From Neptunomonas antarctica (lineage in GTDB: Bacteria > Pseudomonadota > Gammaproteobacteria > Pseudomonadales > Balneatricaceae): 64,000 nucleotides of DNA. The notes under the pieces were generated by a model that saw only the letters and a program-made list of their open reading frames with translations, did no database searches and was not told the origin of the DNA. Shown here in pieces: positions 46,034 to 55,312 of the stretch. The first letter of the stretch is position 1; the number at the start of each line of letters is the position of its first letter. Location of the stretch: NCBI RefSeq assembly GCF_001305295.1, contig NZ_LJSI01000021.1, positions 245,995 through 309,994 of the forward strand, read 5' to 3'. Made by a program: the position numbers and the translations under genes.

Positions 46034-47503
46034 ATGGCTAATTCAACAGAGAAAACTTCTCAAACACCCATAGATAACTTGGGTGCTGTGAATGCCATAC
46101 AATCAAGATTTCCAAGTTCATATACGATTCTTTTCGGCCTGATTATTTTTATGGCTGCGCTAACCTGGATCGTGCCGGCAGGGCAATTCGACCTGATATA
46201 CAATGAAGAGCTCGCTAGAGATGTTCCTGTGCCAGGGACCTATCAGCTAGTTGAGGCTAATCATCAGGGTATCTCCGATATTCTGATGGCACCTATAAAA
46301 GGTTTTTACGATCCTGATTCAGGCGTAGCAAACGCGATTGATGTGGCACTTTTTGTCTTGATCATTGGTGGTTTTCTCGGCGTAGTTACTTCTACTGGTT
46401 CTATTAATACGGGTATAGCACGGGCGATGTCTGCCATGAAGGGTCACGAAATATGGATGATTCCGATCATGATGGCGCTGTTCGCCGTCGGTGGTACTAC
46501 CTACGGTATGGCGGCAGAAACACTCGCGTTTTATATTCTCATTATTCCGGTAATGATTGCCGTAGGATATGATTCTATAACGGGCGTCGCTATCATCTTG
46601 CTCGGTGCTGGAATTGGCGTGCTGGGTTCTACTATCAACCCATTTTCAACCATTATTGCTTCTAATGCTGCAGGTATTCCGTTTACTGATGGCCTTAATT
46701 TACGTTTAGTTATTCTTGTTTTGAGTTGGTTGATCTGTACGGCTTATGTCATGTGGTATGCCACGAGAGTGCGCAAAGATCCTTCAAAATCCATAGTGGC
46801 AGAGCAAAAAGAAAGCAATCAGGATTTTTTCCTTAAGTATGTGGCTGACGCTGATGCACGCCTTACCACAACCCAGAAAATTATTTTGGTGGCGTTTGTA
46901 CTGACCTTTGCTGTCATGATTTGGGGCGTATCCTCACAAGGTTGGTGGATGGCAAAAATGTCGGTACTGTTCCTTGGTTCTTCAATTGTTATCGGTTTTA
47001 TTGGCAGGATCGGTGAAAAAGGATTTACCGATGCCTTCGTTGACGGCGCGCGAGATCTTCTCGGTGTTGCCCTAATCATTGGTATAGCCCGTGGCATCGG
47101 GGTGGTGATGGATGCCGGACATATTACAGACACTATCCTGAATACGGCAGCCGAAGCGGTGAAAGGTTATTCGTCAGTGGTGTTCATCAATGTCATATAC
47201 TGGATCGAAGTCTTACTCTCATTTTTTGTGCCTTCAACGTCAGGTCTTGCGGTATTGAGTATGCCAATAATGGCTCCGCTGGCTGATTTTTCATCTGTAG
47301 GTCGTGAGCTAGTTGTCACAGCCTTCCAGTCAGCCTGCGGTATCGTGAATCTGATTACACCGACTTCGGCGGTAGTGGTCGGTGGTCTCGCCATAGGTCG
47401 GGTCTCCTATGAGAAGTGGTTACGTTTTGTTTGGCCGCTACTGTTGATCTTATCAATTCTAATGATGGTGATACTGAGTATTGGCGCAATAAGCTTGACT
47501 TAA
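46034..47503 (+). CDS. YfcC/DcuC-superfamily membrane transporter
   Basis: 489 aa with about 12 membrane helices and an N-terminal cytoplasmic tail. The pattern IVPAGQFDLIYNEEL, then IDVALFVLIIGGFLGVVTST, then GMAAETLAFYILIIPVMIAV is typical of the YfcC (C4-dicarboxylate carrier-like) family. ATG 46034 has AAAGGG six bases upstream. YfcC members are usually assigned to uptake or antiport of organic acids or basic amino acids. The substrate cannot be fixed here, and the next genes (selenium operon) are on the other strand. Confidence 0.85.
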   Translation: MANSTEKTSQTPIDNLGAVNAIQSRFPSSYTILFGLIIFMAALTWIVPAGQFDLIYNEELARDVPVPGTYQLVEANHQGISDILMAPIKGFYDPDSGVANAIDVALFVLIIGGFLGVVTSTGSINTGIARAMSAMKGHEIWMIPIMMALFAVGGTTYGMAAETLAFYILIIPVMIAVGYDSITGVAIILLGAGIGVLGSTINPFSTIIASNAAGIPFTDGLNLRLVILVLSWLICTAYVMWYATRVRKDPSKSIVAEQKESNQDFFLKYVADADARLTTTQKIILVAFVLTFAVMIWGVSSQGWWMAKMSVLFLGSSIVIGFIGRIGEKGFTDAFVDGARDLLGVALIIGIARGIGVVMDAGHITDTILNTAAEAVKGYSSVVFINVIYWIEVLLSFFVPSTSGLAVLSMPIMAPLADFSSVGRELVVTAFQSACGIVNLITPTSAVVVGGLAIGRVSYEKWLRFVWPLLLILSILMMVILSIGAISLT

Positions 47504-47632
47504 AGAGCAAGAAGAATGCTGCCAGAACCGAGAGCGTCAAGGTTATGGCATTGATAAGCGGCTGTCCTTTTAGGACCTACTACAAACCTTCGATGGGCAA
47601 GCTTAATAAAATTATAAACTGGAATTAGCCGA

Positions 47633-49771
47633 TTACTTTAGCAAAATAATTTTTGCATCGCCCTCAGCGCTACAAACCTCGCCAATTTTAACTGCATCGG
47701 TATTAGCCATAATTTCACGGCCTACGTTTGCAGTAACCGACACGAGTAAGCCGCCATTTGTTTGCGGGTCTAGCAAGCATTTAGTCATCGCAATATCGAT
47801 GTTGTCGGTATCGCATTGATCGAGCATCCAGATTAATTGTGGCATTAATGTGGACGCAACCCCCTGACGACTGAGCTCAAGCGCGCCGCTGATGAGCGCA
47901 ACATTGCCTGTTGTGATTTTTACAGAATAGGGCGTGCCTTTAAGCATTTCTAACAGATGCCCGATAAGACCAAAACCGGTGACATCGGTAGCGGCGTGTA
48001 TTTTTTTATTTTTTATCGCCAAAAAAAACGCACGATTTGATTGCAGTAAATGACACCATAGCGCTTCAATACTTTCAGTTGTAGCGACACCCTGGGTATC
48101 TGCCGCGAGCACAATGCCTGTGCCCAACGGCTTGTTGAGAAGCAGCCAATCACCTTCTTGCAGGCTGTTCTTCTGCCAAGGGGATTTACCCACTCCATTG
48201 ACGACTAACGCTAAGTGCGTCTCTATGCCCTCGGTACTGTGGCCTCCCACTAAAGTGGTATCATGCTGAAGCAAGGTTTCAGTGACGCCCTGCATCAAAC
48301 GTTTAAAATCTCGTTTGATCAAGCGCGGATGTTCAAACTTTAAATTTGCCCACACTTGAGCGCTACATGGCTGCACACCCATGGCGTATAAATCGTTGAC
48401 GGCGTGATGTGTCGCGGCGATACCCAGCTTGTAATAATCGTCACTAAAGCTGCGAAAACCATCAATGCTTTGCAATAACGATGTGTTGTTAATGACGGCA
48501 GCAACGGCGGCATCTTCTGCTTGTGTTAAATCGGTATCAAAGTGTTTGTTTGGAAAAATACTAAGCTCTTTAAGTGTGTCGCTGAGTAATGCGGGTCCGA
48601 TTTTACTGCCGCAGCCTCCGCAATGCATGGGTTCGTTATCCATCGTAGGCATGGCGGGCAGGTTTTTAGAAAACAAGGCCATAAACTTTTGGTCAATTTG
48701 ATCTTTCCATCGCCAGACCCATTCGCCACTCACGCTAAACCAGCCGCGTTGACCCACTGCACTTTTGCCTCCGAGTGAAATCAGCGATAAAAAATCGGTT
48801 TGCAGTGACACCGGCTGCATCGTCTGCCGGCTAAATGCCGCCGTTAAGTTTTTAGTCAAAAACGGCGCCGAACGCACCGCGTAGACTCCCGCCTTGGGTC
48901 GAGGTGATGTAACCATTGTCGCCACATCACCACAGGCAAAGACATTCTGATGCGAGGTACTTTGCAAAAATTCATTAACCGCAATAAAGCCGCTCTCATC
49001 GGTATCGAGTCCTGCAAGCGCAGGCCATGCCGGCGCAGTGGCAGGCGTGCACCAAATAGACTGATCAATACTGAGTGTTTTGCCCGCGTTAGATTCAATG
49101 GCATTTTTTGTGACCCGGGATACTCGAAAACCAGTGATTAATTCAATGCCGTACTGCTTGAGTGCCGTAGCCACTTGTTTTTGCACATTGCGATGATAAC
49201 CCGGTAGTAATGTAGCGCTCGATTGTATTAATGAGAGCTTTAACGTATCGCCTGCTTGCCTAAATCGATGAGCAATAGCCAGTACCATTTCGATACCTGC
49301 CGCACCGCCGCCAATAACAGCCCAATGTGGCGTGCCCTGTTGATTTTTTTGGGCCAGTAGTTTTTGCCAGGTAGCGGTGAGTTGGCTGACAGGCTTTACG
49401 CCAACGCCAAATTCACGCGCACCGGCAATGCTTACGTTAGGTGTTGAGCCGGTATTAATAGATACTTTGTCGTAGCCGATGCTCGCCTGGTTTTCTAATT
49501 GAATGGTTTTATTAGCTAGATCAATACCGTTGACACGGCCGTGAATCAGGCGCACCTGGGCGGCTTTACAGAGTTTGTTTAAGTCTAAATGCGTTTCTGC
49601 GAGGCTGTAATGTCCGGCAATGTAACCCGGCAGCATGCCTGAATAAGGCGTTAGCAGCGTATCGGTAATGAGCGTTAGACGCACATTTTTTATGGGTTTC
49701 ATCGCCAGCATTCTTAGCACTAAAGAATGAGTATGCCCGCCGCCGATAAAAACTAAGTCATGTTCATGCAT
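47633..49771 (-). CDS. selD: Selenide, water dikinase fused to an N-terminal flavoprotein domain
   Basis: 712 aa. Residues ~1-370 form an FAD/NAD(P) pyridine-nucleotide oxidoreductase (FIGGGHTHSLVLRML with the FAD loop, then HWAVIGGGAAGIEMVLAIAH, then NVFACGDVATM). Residues ~380-712 form SelD, which makes selenophosphate from selenide and ATP. The catalytic Cys and Lys are present in CGGCGSKIG, and DVTGFGLIGHLLEM is the later conserved block. The second Cys of the E. coli motif is Ser here. Cys rather than Sec is used. The flavoprotein half may reduce selenium to selenide for the kinase (inference). It overlaps the upstream membrane-protein gene by 8 nt. Confidence 0.93.
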   Translation of the reverse strand: MHEHDLVFIGGGHTHSLVLRMLAMKPIKNVRLTLITDTLLTPYSGMLPGYIAGHYSLAETHLDLNKLCKAAQVRLIHGRVNGIDLANKTIQLENQASIGYDKVSINTGSTPNVSIAGAREFGVGVKPVSQLTATWQKLLAQKNQQGTPHWAVIGGGAAGIEMVLAIAHRFRQAGDTLKLSLIQSSATLLPGYHRNVQKQVATALKQYGIELITGFRVSRVTKNAIESNAGKTLSIDQSIWCTPATAPAWPALAGLDTDESGFIAVNEFLQSTSHQNVFACGDVATMVTSPRPKAGVYAVRSAPFLTKNLTAAFSRQTMQPVSLQTDFLSLISLGGKSAVGQRGWFSVSGEWVWRWKDQIDQKFMALFSKNLPAMPTMDNEPMHCGGCGSKIGPALLSDTLKELSIFPNKHFDTDLTQAEDAAVAAVINNTSLLQSIDGFRSFSDDYYKLGIAATHHAVNDLYAMGVQPCSAQVWANLKFEHPRLIKRDFKRLMQGVTETLLQHDTTLVGGHSTEGIETHLALVVNGVGKSPWQKNSLQEGDWLLLNKPLGTGIVLAADTQGVATTESIEALWCHLLQSNRAFFLAIKNKKIHAATDVTGFGLIGHLLEMLKGTPYSVKITTGNVALISGALELSRQGVASTLMPQLIWMLDQCDTDNIDIAMTKCLLDPQTNGGLLVSVTANVGREIMANTDAVKIGEVCSAEGDAKIILLK

Positions 49772-50546
49772 GGTGATGGTTTCTTATAAAGGCACTGGCA
49801 ACCGCTTTGTAGCCTAACCAAAGTGTTCCCACGGGAATAATAATACTCTTGAACAACATGCCGACAATAAGCGTCACCACAGAGCTTGATATTTGCGCCC
49901 CTAGTTCTTCGTTTTTGAGTACGGGTATATCAGAACCAAATATTAATTCACCCAGATTGATGCTTGTTATCGATTCTTTTAAATTTTCTACAACACCAAT
50001 TGTCGCCTCTAAAACCGACAACGCTGCTTTACCCGTTGCATCAAAATAAAGCCAATCAAATAACCAAACTACGCCAACCTGAAGTACAAATATAAAACGA
50101 ATAAAAATAATTAACAGCGTCCATTTTAATAGTCGGGGTAAGTAATCGGGCTTTAGCCATAAGCTCAATCCGCACGCAAATGCCATGGCAGTAAATACAA
50201 TTTTTACAGGCAGTGACAGCGTGAATAATAACAGTACTTGCGCAATACCCAATGCCGTCAGCGTAGCTAACAGTAAGGCCGAAAAACGTTCAATTAAGTC
50301 ATTAACGGGGTCGAGAATCTCACCGACACTCACGCTGGCGACGCCAATGCCGATGTCAGTCGATTGAATCACCGAGATAACACCATTTAAGGTGCGCACA
50401 ACGCCAAAAATAATGGCGTTACTGCTGATGCTATCGGATAAAAACCGTTGAGCAATCAGATCAATTTGTGGCAGCCAGTTTGTCATAATCACAAGCAATA
50501 TCGCTAATGTGATCAGTATCCGTGTTGAATGATTGAGCTGCATCAT
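49764..50546 (-). CDS. Uncharacterised membrane protein between mnmH and selD
   Basis: 260 aa with about six hydrophobic segments (residues ~9-26, ~90-110, ~112-130, ~140-168, ~225-250 and a short one). Between spans 4 and 5 is an extracytoplasmic-looking stretch (LEATIGVVENLKESITSINL). No recognised family, no Cys- or His-rich metal site. It starts 1 nt after the mnmH stop codon and overlaps selD by 8 nt, so all three are one operon. By context it may handle selenium uptake or a membrane step of selenophosphate supply (inference only). Confidence 0.75.
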   Translation of the reverse strand: MMQLNHSTRILITLAILLVIMTNWLPQIDLIAQRFLSDSISSNAIIFGVVRTLNGVISVIQSTDIGIGVASVSVGEILDPVNDLIERFSALLLATLTALGIAQVLLLFTLSLPVKIVFTAMAFACGLSLWLKPDYLPRLLKWTLLIIFIRFIFVLQVGVVWLFDWLYFDATGKAALSVLEATIGVVENLKESITSINLGELIFGSDIPVLKNEELGAQISSSVVTLIVGMLFKSIIIPVGTLWLGYKAVASAFIRNHHHA

Positions 50547-50547
50547 A

Positions 50548-51630
50548 TTACCTTGTGGCTAGCCATTGAATGATCTCAGCATGTGAGCCTTTGAAAATAG
50601 TTTTATCGGCCTGTTTCTGGTACTGATATTCATACATTGGATCGTAATATTGACTCAGTAGTGCATCAATAATGTCGTCAAAACCAGACCACTGATTTTG
50701 GCTTTTCAGTGCGATAATTGCCGCATCAAGTGTTTTGATAATAGACGTAAAACGTTCTCCCCCTAAGCGTTTTTTAATGCGCAATAACGCCTCTCGAATA
50801 AACGCATCTAATAAATCGTGAGCCGTGTTGGGGTCATTTTTATGGTAATGCTCGAAAGCATCCATAAAGTAATCGCGTCGAATACGAGCAATGCGTTCTT
50901 CGAAGGGCACTTCGAGCAAAATATTACTGGCAAACTTAGTCGCCGCTAAATACTCTTGCAGCACGACAACCCGGCCGATCAAATGCCCTTCGTCTTCAAT
51001 CAGTATTGGGGAGCTATCCACCTGAATACGCTTTAACCATGCGATTGACCAAGCATTTTCGAAGTCAATTTGCGCGGGCTGCGGCACAAAGGTTTTACCA
51101 AAGGCACTGCCTCGATGACAGGCTAAGCCTTCAAGATCAATAGCATGCGGCCAAGCGTTGATGACTTCTGTTTTACCGCTGCCGGTTTTACCCGATAATA
51201 CAAGAAACTTGCCGTCGTTGACTCGCTGGTGCAATTGCTTCAGCAGATAAGTGCGCATAGCTTTATAGCCACCTTCCACATAGGGGCGGTCTATGCCGGC
51301 GTCACTGAGCCATTGTTGCGCAATACGCGACCGTAGGCCTCCTCTAAAGCAATACAAGACCCCGTTCGGGTGTTTGTTAGCGAAGTTTTGCCACTGTTGT
51401 ACACGTTGAGCTTTTATCTCTCCAAAAACTAACTGGTGGCCAAGTTCAACCGCTGCATCTGCACCGTGTTTTTTATAACAGGTGCCGACTGCTTTACGTT
51501 CATCGTTATTCATCAATGGCGCATTAATGCTGCAGGGAAAAGCCCCGTTAATGAATTCGACAGGCGCACGCACGTCTAACATCGGGGTATCGGATAAAAA
51601 GAGCTGTTTGAAGTCGGTGATAGCTTCCAA
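50548..51630 (-). CDS. mnmH: tRNA 2-selenouridine synthase
   Basis: MnmH (SelU/YbbB) replaces sulfur by selenium in 2-thiouridine at the wobble position of some tRNAs, using selenophosphate. The 360-aa protein has an N-terminal rhodanese domain with the active Cys in YCFRGGLRS (~94) and a C-terminal P-loop domain (LSGKTGSGKTEVINAW, ~147). The length is close to the ~364 aa of the E. coli enzyme. It heads the minus-strand operon with the membrane protein and selD. No selA, selB or selC is in this window, so the operon as seen serves tRNA selenation. Confidence 0.95.
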   Translation of the reverse strand: MEAITDFKQLFLSDTPMLDVRAPVEFINGAFPCSINAPLMNNDERKAVGTCYKKHGADAAVELGHQLVFGEIKAQRVQQWQNFANKHPNGVLYCFRGGLRSRIAQQWLSDAGIDRPYVEGGYKAMRTYLLKQLHQRVNDGKFLVLSGKTGSGKTEVINAWPHAIDLEGLACHRGSAFGKTFVPQPAQIDFENAWSIAWLKRIQVDSSPILIEDEGHLIGRVVVLQEYLAATKFASNILLEVPFEERIARIRRDYFMDAFEHYHKNDPNTAHDLLDAFIREALLRIKKRLGGERFTSIIKTLDAAIIALKSQNQWSGFDDIIDALLSQYYDPMYEYQYQKQADKTIFKGSHAEIIQWLATR

Positions 51631-52288
51631 AGTATGGGCTCGAATGATGTAAATACGTATTATGGCGCGCTACGGGGTGTTAACTCAAATAAGATTGAGC
51701 TTTTGTCGGGCGCTGACACGTTAACTCGTATTGTTGGATATTCAGCAGATGAGATCATCCCAAGATAAGTATAAGCGCCACCGATTCCTGTCAATCATCA
51801 TCCAGCATGCCGTTTGTTGTACTTTTATTTCAATTACCCGTAGCGGGCTGTTGATCAGGATGGCGACGAGACTGATGCGTTCAAACGGGGGAACCCGGTA
51901 AGATTGTTACCGATAAATCAGGGTGTTATCGTGTTGCTCACTGCGAGTTAATGCCTGATGTTATTCATTACACATCAGGGTATGGTTTCAGCAGAAAATT
52001 TATCGAAATTTCAGGGAAGATGTGTTTAGAGAATGGATAGCAGCTACCGCTTAACGCTTATTTCCTCATTTTAATTCGGCTGTTGGCGTTAACTTGTCAG
52101 CACTATATTGGGCCCACTATTAAGTACTTCTTGTTAGGGAACTTACCGATCGTATATATCGTATTTATTCCTGAACTCAGCTTCTGGTTACCGGGTTTCA
52201 TGGACGCTTAATAGCTTATTAGCCGCACAATAGAGAATTGTCATGACATGAGTTATGGCGTTTTTTATGGCAAATCAAGGATGTAACA
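51631..52288. other. Long intergenic region, mnmH promoter side
   Basis: About 660 bp without a convincing gene, between divergent mnmH and the MFS gene. Contents: presumably both promoters, and a 60-bp segment (51981-52040) repeated at 58099-58160. The AAGGAT ribosome site of the MFS gene lies at the right end. Confidence 0.5.
51981..52040 (+). repeat. Dispersed 60-bp repeat, copy 1
   Basis: It shares TATGGTTTCAGC and GAAAAT, then TATCG, TTCAGG and a GTTT/GAG tail with 58099-58160, with scattered mismatches and small indels. Confidence 0.7.
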
Positions 52289-53497
52289 ATGCGTGAACTT
52301 ATCGTGCTCTGTTCTGCTTATTCGATCAGTTTATTTTATCGTGGCATGATTGCGGTTATAGCTCCTGAAATCTCAGCCGATCTGGCGTTGGATGAGGCGA
52401 TGCTTGGCGTGTTGGCTTCAAGTTTCTTTTTAAGCTTTGCTGTGGCCCAGATTCCGACTGGTATTGCGTTGGATAGGTTTGGCGGGCGTATAACTATCGC
52501 TGGTTTTATGTGGTTTGCTGTTTTTGGAACCTGGCTTTTTAGTGTCGCGACAACCTACTATGAAGCGTTATTGGCACAAGTGTTAATCGGTGTTGGCTGT
52601 GCTCCCGTGTTTGTTGGGATTATGCTATTTATAGGCCGCCGATTCTCGCCTCAGCGTTTTGCCTATGTTACGGCACTGGTGTTAGCCGTCGGTAGTCTGG
52701 GCGATTTAATGGGCACTACGCCTTTGGCAATGTTGGCTCAATGGCTAGGGTGGCGCTCCTCGCTGCAGTTAATCATGCTGGTTCCGGCACTGATATCCTG
52801 CCTGTTTTTGTTCGCAATGGAGAGTGATAGGCCAGAGGTTTCTCAGGAGACATTGGTTCGAATGCTAAAGGGGATGGCTAAAATATGCAGCATACGTAGT
52901 TTGTGGACGGTGATGCCGATGTTCCTGGCCAGCTATGCTGTGTTAATGGCTATTCGAGGCTTATGGAGTGGCCCTTATCTGGCAGATATCTTTGCCGCCA
53001 GTGCTACCCAGCGGGGTTTTATTCTGATGGCCATGTCGGTTTCTATGGCTGTTGGGACATTCCTGCTTGGATTGGCGGATCGCAGATTCCAGCAAACAAA
53101 GTGGGTTGTGCTGTGTACTTCAATGTTGACGCTATTGGCACTAATGCTTCTTGCTTATTATCCCGCCAGGGGCTCTGGTTTCGCTATGGGATGTTTCATT
53201 GTGATTGGCTTGTTTGGTTATAATTATCCGCTGCTGATGTCGCATTCCCGTACCTTTCTTTCGCCTCAGTACTATGGTCGCGGCATGGCGGTGCTGACGG
53301 CAATAAGTATGATCGGTGTCGCCATTATTCAGAGTGGTAGCGGATGGCTGATGGAGTGGGCTACTTCAGCCAAACTCTCATCGGTAGAACAGTACCGAAT
53401 GTTGTTTGTTTTGTTAGCTGGCGTACTGGCAACTGCCATGTTGGCGTATAGTTTTAGCCGTCGTGAAGGAAGTGCGGATCAGCCTACGATTAAGTAA
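52289..53497 (+). CDS. MFS transporter
   Basis: 402 aa with about 12 membrane spans. The N-terminal half has SFFLSFAVAQIPTGIALDRFGG, with the MFS signature after span 2, and the second half starts near residue 210. AAGGAT seven bases before ATG 52289 supports the start. The sequence resembles NarK/NasA-like and sugar-phosphate-type MFS subfamilies only generally, so no substrate is assigned. It lies alone between the selenium operon and the LysR regulator. Confidence 0.85.
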   Translation: MRELIVLCSAYSISLFYRGMIAVIAPEISADLALDEAMLGVLASSFFLSFAVAQIPTGIALDRFGGRITIAGFMWFAVFGTWLFSVATTYYEALLAQVLIGVGCAPVFVGIMLFIGRRFSPQRFAYVTALVLAVGSLGDLMGTTPLAMLAQWLGWRSSLQLIMLVPALISCLFLFAMESDRPEVSQETLVRMLKGMAKICSIRSLWTVMPMFLASYAVLMAIRGLWSGPYLADIFAASATQRGFILMAMSVSMAVGTFLLGLADRRFQQTKWVVLCTSMLTLLALMLLAYYPARGSGFAMGCFIVIGLFGYNYPLLMSHSRTFLSPQYYGRGMAVLTAISMIGVAIIQSGSGWLMEWATSAKLSSVEQYRMLFVLLAGVLATAMLAYSFSRREGSADQPTIK

Positions 53498-53729
53498 TTA
53501 GCTTTCACGTCGGCTACGCACTTAAACTCAGTGGGGAATGTCAGTTGGTCATGGATCACTTCAACTGTAGTGATGATTTTATCTCTAAGTTGCTGTCTGG
53601 TATTAGTAGAGCGCTACAAATGCGGATTTCATCGAGGAACAACATCAAATTAGGCCAACAAGGAAAAGGACTAAACAAGCTATTGGGCTCACTCCCTCAT
53701 CATGTTCTGAGTAGTCGTTGTGAGGTGTT

Positions 53730-53761
53730 AATAGTACTGTGAATAGTACTGTGAATAGTAC
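53730..53761 (+). repeat. Tandem 12-bp repeat
   Basis: AATAGTACTGTG occurs twice in full and once in part (AATAGTAC), end to end, in the 317-bp gap before the 65-aa gene. The rest of the gap (53498-53729) shows only a weak 65-codon frame that I do not credit. Confidence 0.8.
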
Positions 53762-53814
53762 CAATTCATGATTCAACGTTTTAAGTTATTATTTATTACC
53801 GACGGAGTATCGAA

Positions 53815-54012
53815 ATGACCGATGTGCAAAATATAGAAATTGAGCGCTATCACGAAAGAATCACTAAAGACTTGCGTGACATGATAGAAAAATACCGAGA
53901 AATAATGGATTGGGACGTTCCTGAAAATGATACGGTTGAAGCCGATCGACTTATTTTTCAGGCTATTCATACCGCTCTTGCAGAGATAGAAAAAGCTCAG
54001 AAGGCAGGGTGA
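53815..54012 (+). CDS. Small helical protein
   Basis: 65 aa, acidic, predicted nearly all helical: IEIERYHERITKDLRDMIEK, then EADRLIFQAIHTALAEIEKA. There is a good ribosome site (GGAG, seven bases) before the ATG. I know no family for it. It is convergent with the LysR gene. Confidence 0.6.
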   Translation: MTDVQNIEIERYHERITKDLRDMIEKYREIMDWDVPENDTVEADRLIFQAIHTALAEIEKAQKAG

Positions 54013-54123
54013 GAGTCATGAGAAAAAGTGGTTAACATAGCAGCAAATACACCCGCACTTTCACATCATCCAGGTGGATGTGCACGCAGAGCAGGTATGA
54101 ATTATTTTCATATCTGCTCTTTG

Positions 54124-55020
54124 CTAAGCAGGTATGTCTGGCAAATTCTCTTTCAGAAGTTTAATTAATTGATTGCCTGACCAGTTCCGTTTATAGACCA
54201 AACCAAAACTGTAATTGAATGCTGGTTTAAATGGTTTAATGACAACCCGGTCCAAGGCAGCAAGATCATAAGCAGTGATTGGGTTTATCAGGCTAATGCC
54301 AACACCATTGGCGACTAAGGAGCAGATAGCCGCAATATTAGCCTCGGTTTTACCGGAGATTCGTATATTATTCTGGGCAATTTGCATTAATAACTGATCG
54401 GCTGCCAGGTTAGGTTGATTCGGGATAACCAGATGCTGATCCTGTAAGTCTTCAATAGTAATAATATCTTTACTGGCCAACGAATGATTCAAAGGGATCA
54501 GACTAACCGCTTCTACTTCACATATTTTATCCACAATCAGAGTCTGACTATTTACCGGTAATGTAACAAATCCGGCATCAAAGTGACCTGATTCCACCGC
54601 TCTGACGACTTCTGAACTGGGCATTATATCGAAGTAGATATTGTAACTTGGATTTATTTGTAGCACCGCAGCAATTATCTTGGGCACAAAAGCAAAGCCC
54701 AATCCAGGCACCGCCGCCAGACGCATTCGTGACGCACCAAACTCGCGTAACGCCACAATACTATGCTTCATCTCCTCAAGATTACCTAGTAGCGCCAGAA
54801 TCTCACTGTAAAGTTCGTCTGCTTCCGGCATCGCTACCAATCGCTTTTTATGCCGGATAAAGAGCGGCATACCTATATTCTCTTCCAACTGCGCAAGTGA
54901 GCGGCTAACGCCAGACTGGGTAATACTAAGATCCTTAGCAGTACGGGTAGCTGTGCCAGTTTCATAAAGTGTCTTAAAAATAACTAAAGATTTCAGTGAA
55001 TTAAGATTTATTTGTGACAT
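54124..55020 (-). CDS. LysR-family transcriptional regulator (CoA-transferase operon)
   Basis: 298 aa. The N-terminal winged helix-turn-helix is at residues ~5-65 (LKSLVIFKTLYETGTATRTA, then SRSLAQLEENIGMPLFIR). A periplasmic-binding-like effector domain runs from ~90 to the end. It is transcribed divergently from the CoA-transferase/thiolase operon with 288 bp between, the usual arrangement for LysR control of an adjacent catabolic operon. The effector is unknown. Confidence 0.92.
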   Translation of the reverse strand: MSQINLNSLKSLVIFKTLYETGTATRTAKDLSITQSGVSRSLAQLEENIGMPLFIRHKKRLVAMPEADELYSEILALLGNLEEMKHSIVALREFGASRMRLAAVPGLGFAFVPKIIAAVLQINPSYNIYFDIMPSSEVVRAVESGHFDAGFVTLPVNSQTLIVDKICEVEAVSLIPLNHSLASKDIITIEDLQDQHLVIPNQPNLAADQLLMQIAQNNIRISGKTEANIAAICSLVANGVGISLINPITAYDLAALDRVVIKPFKPAFNYSFGLVYKRNWSGNQLIKLLKENLPDIPA

Positions 55021-55129
55021 CGGGCACCTCTTTGTTATGAGACTGAATTCGTGATTTATGTAACCGGGTTAGCAAAGAAATATACAGAATCATGACTAAA
55101 TATCATCAACTAATGAAAAAACATTATAA

Positions 55130-55159
55130 TTTACAATATATTTATTTCCTGCATATAAT
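55130..55159 (+). promoter_or_regulatory. Promoter-like sequence before the CoA-transferase operon
   Basis: TTTACA, 18 bp, TATAAT. It lies about 150 bp before the first start codon and upstream of the ABC-ATPase remnant, which would be transcribed as leader. Confidence 0.4.
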
Positions 55160-55181
55160 CGATTCATAGATCAAAAAATGA

Positions 55182-55312
55182 GCACTTGCTCTGATCGTAA
55201 CTCATGAAATGAATTTCACCCGCAAAGTAGCGGACCGCGTTATTTTTATGGATGGCGGTTAAACCCTCAGCATGAACGTACCCAGCAATTTTTGGCAAGT
55301 ATCTACCTATGA
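55182..55312 (+). pseudogene. Remnant of a polar amino-acid ABC transporter ATPase
   Basis: Frame 55182-55262 reads ALALIVTHEMNF, then RKVADRVIFMDGG, then stop. This is the switch-histidine region and following strands of GlnQ/HisP-type ATPases. From 55262 another frame continues with NPQHERTQQFLASIYL and stops at 55312, which is the family's C-terminus. About 15 residues are missing at the junction, and everything before the switch region is gone. The final TGA overlaps the ATG of the CoA-transferase gene, so the ATPase gene once preceded it in an operon. Confidence 0.82.

Noticed and set aside
47633..49771. Selenocysteine codon in selD
   Set aside because: The catalytic position is an ordinary Cys codon and no in-frame TGA occurs.
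53545..53742. 65-codon plus-strand frame after the MFS gene
   Set aside because: No ribosome site, and it ends in a tandem repeat. The residue pattern is not protein-like.
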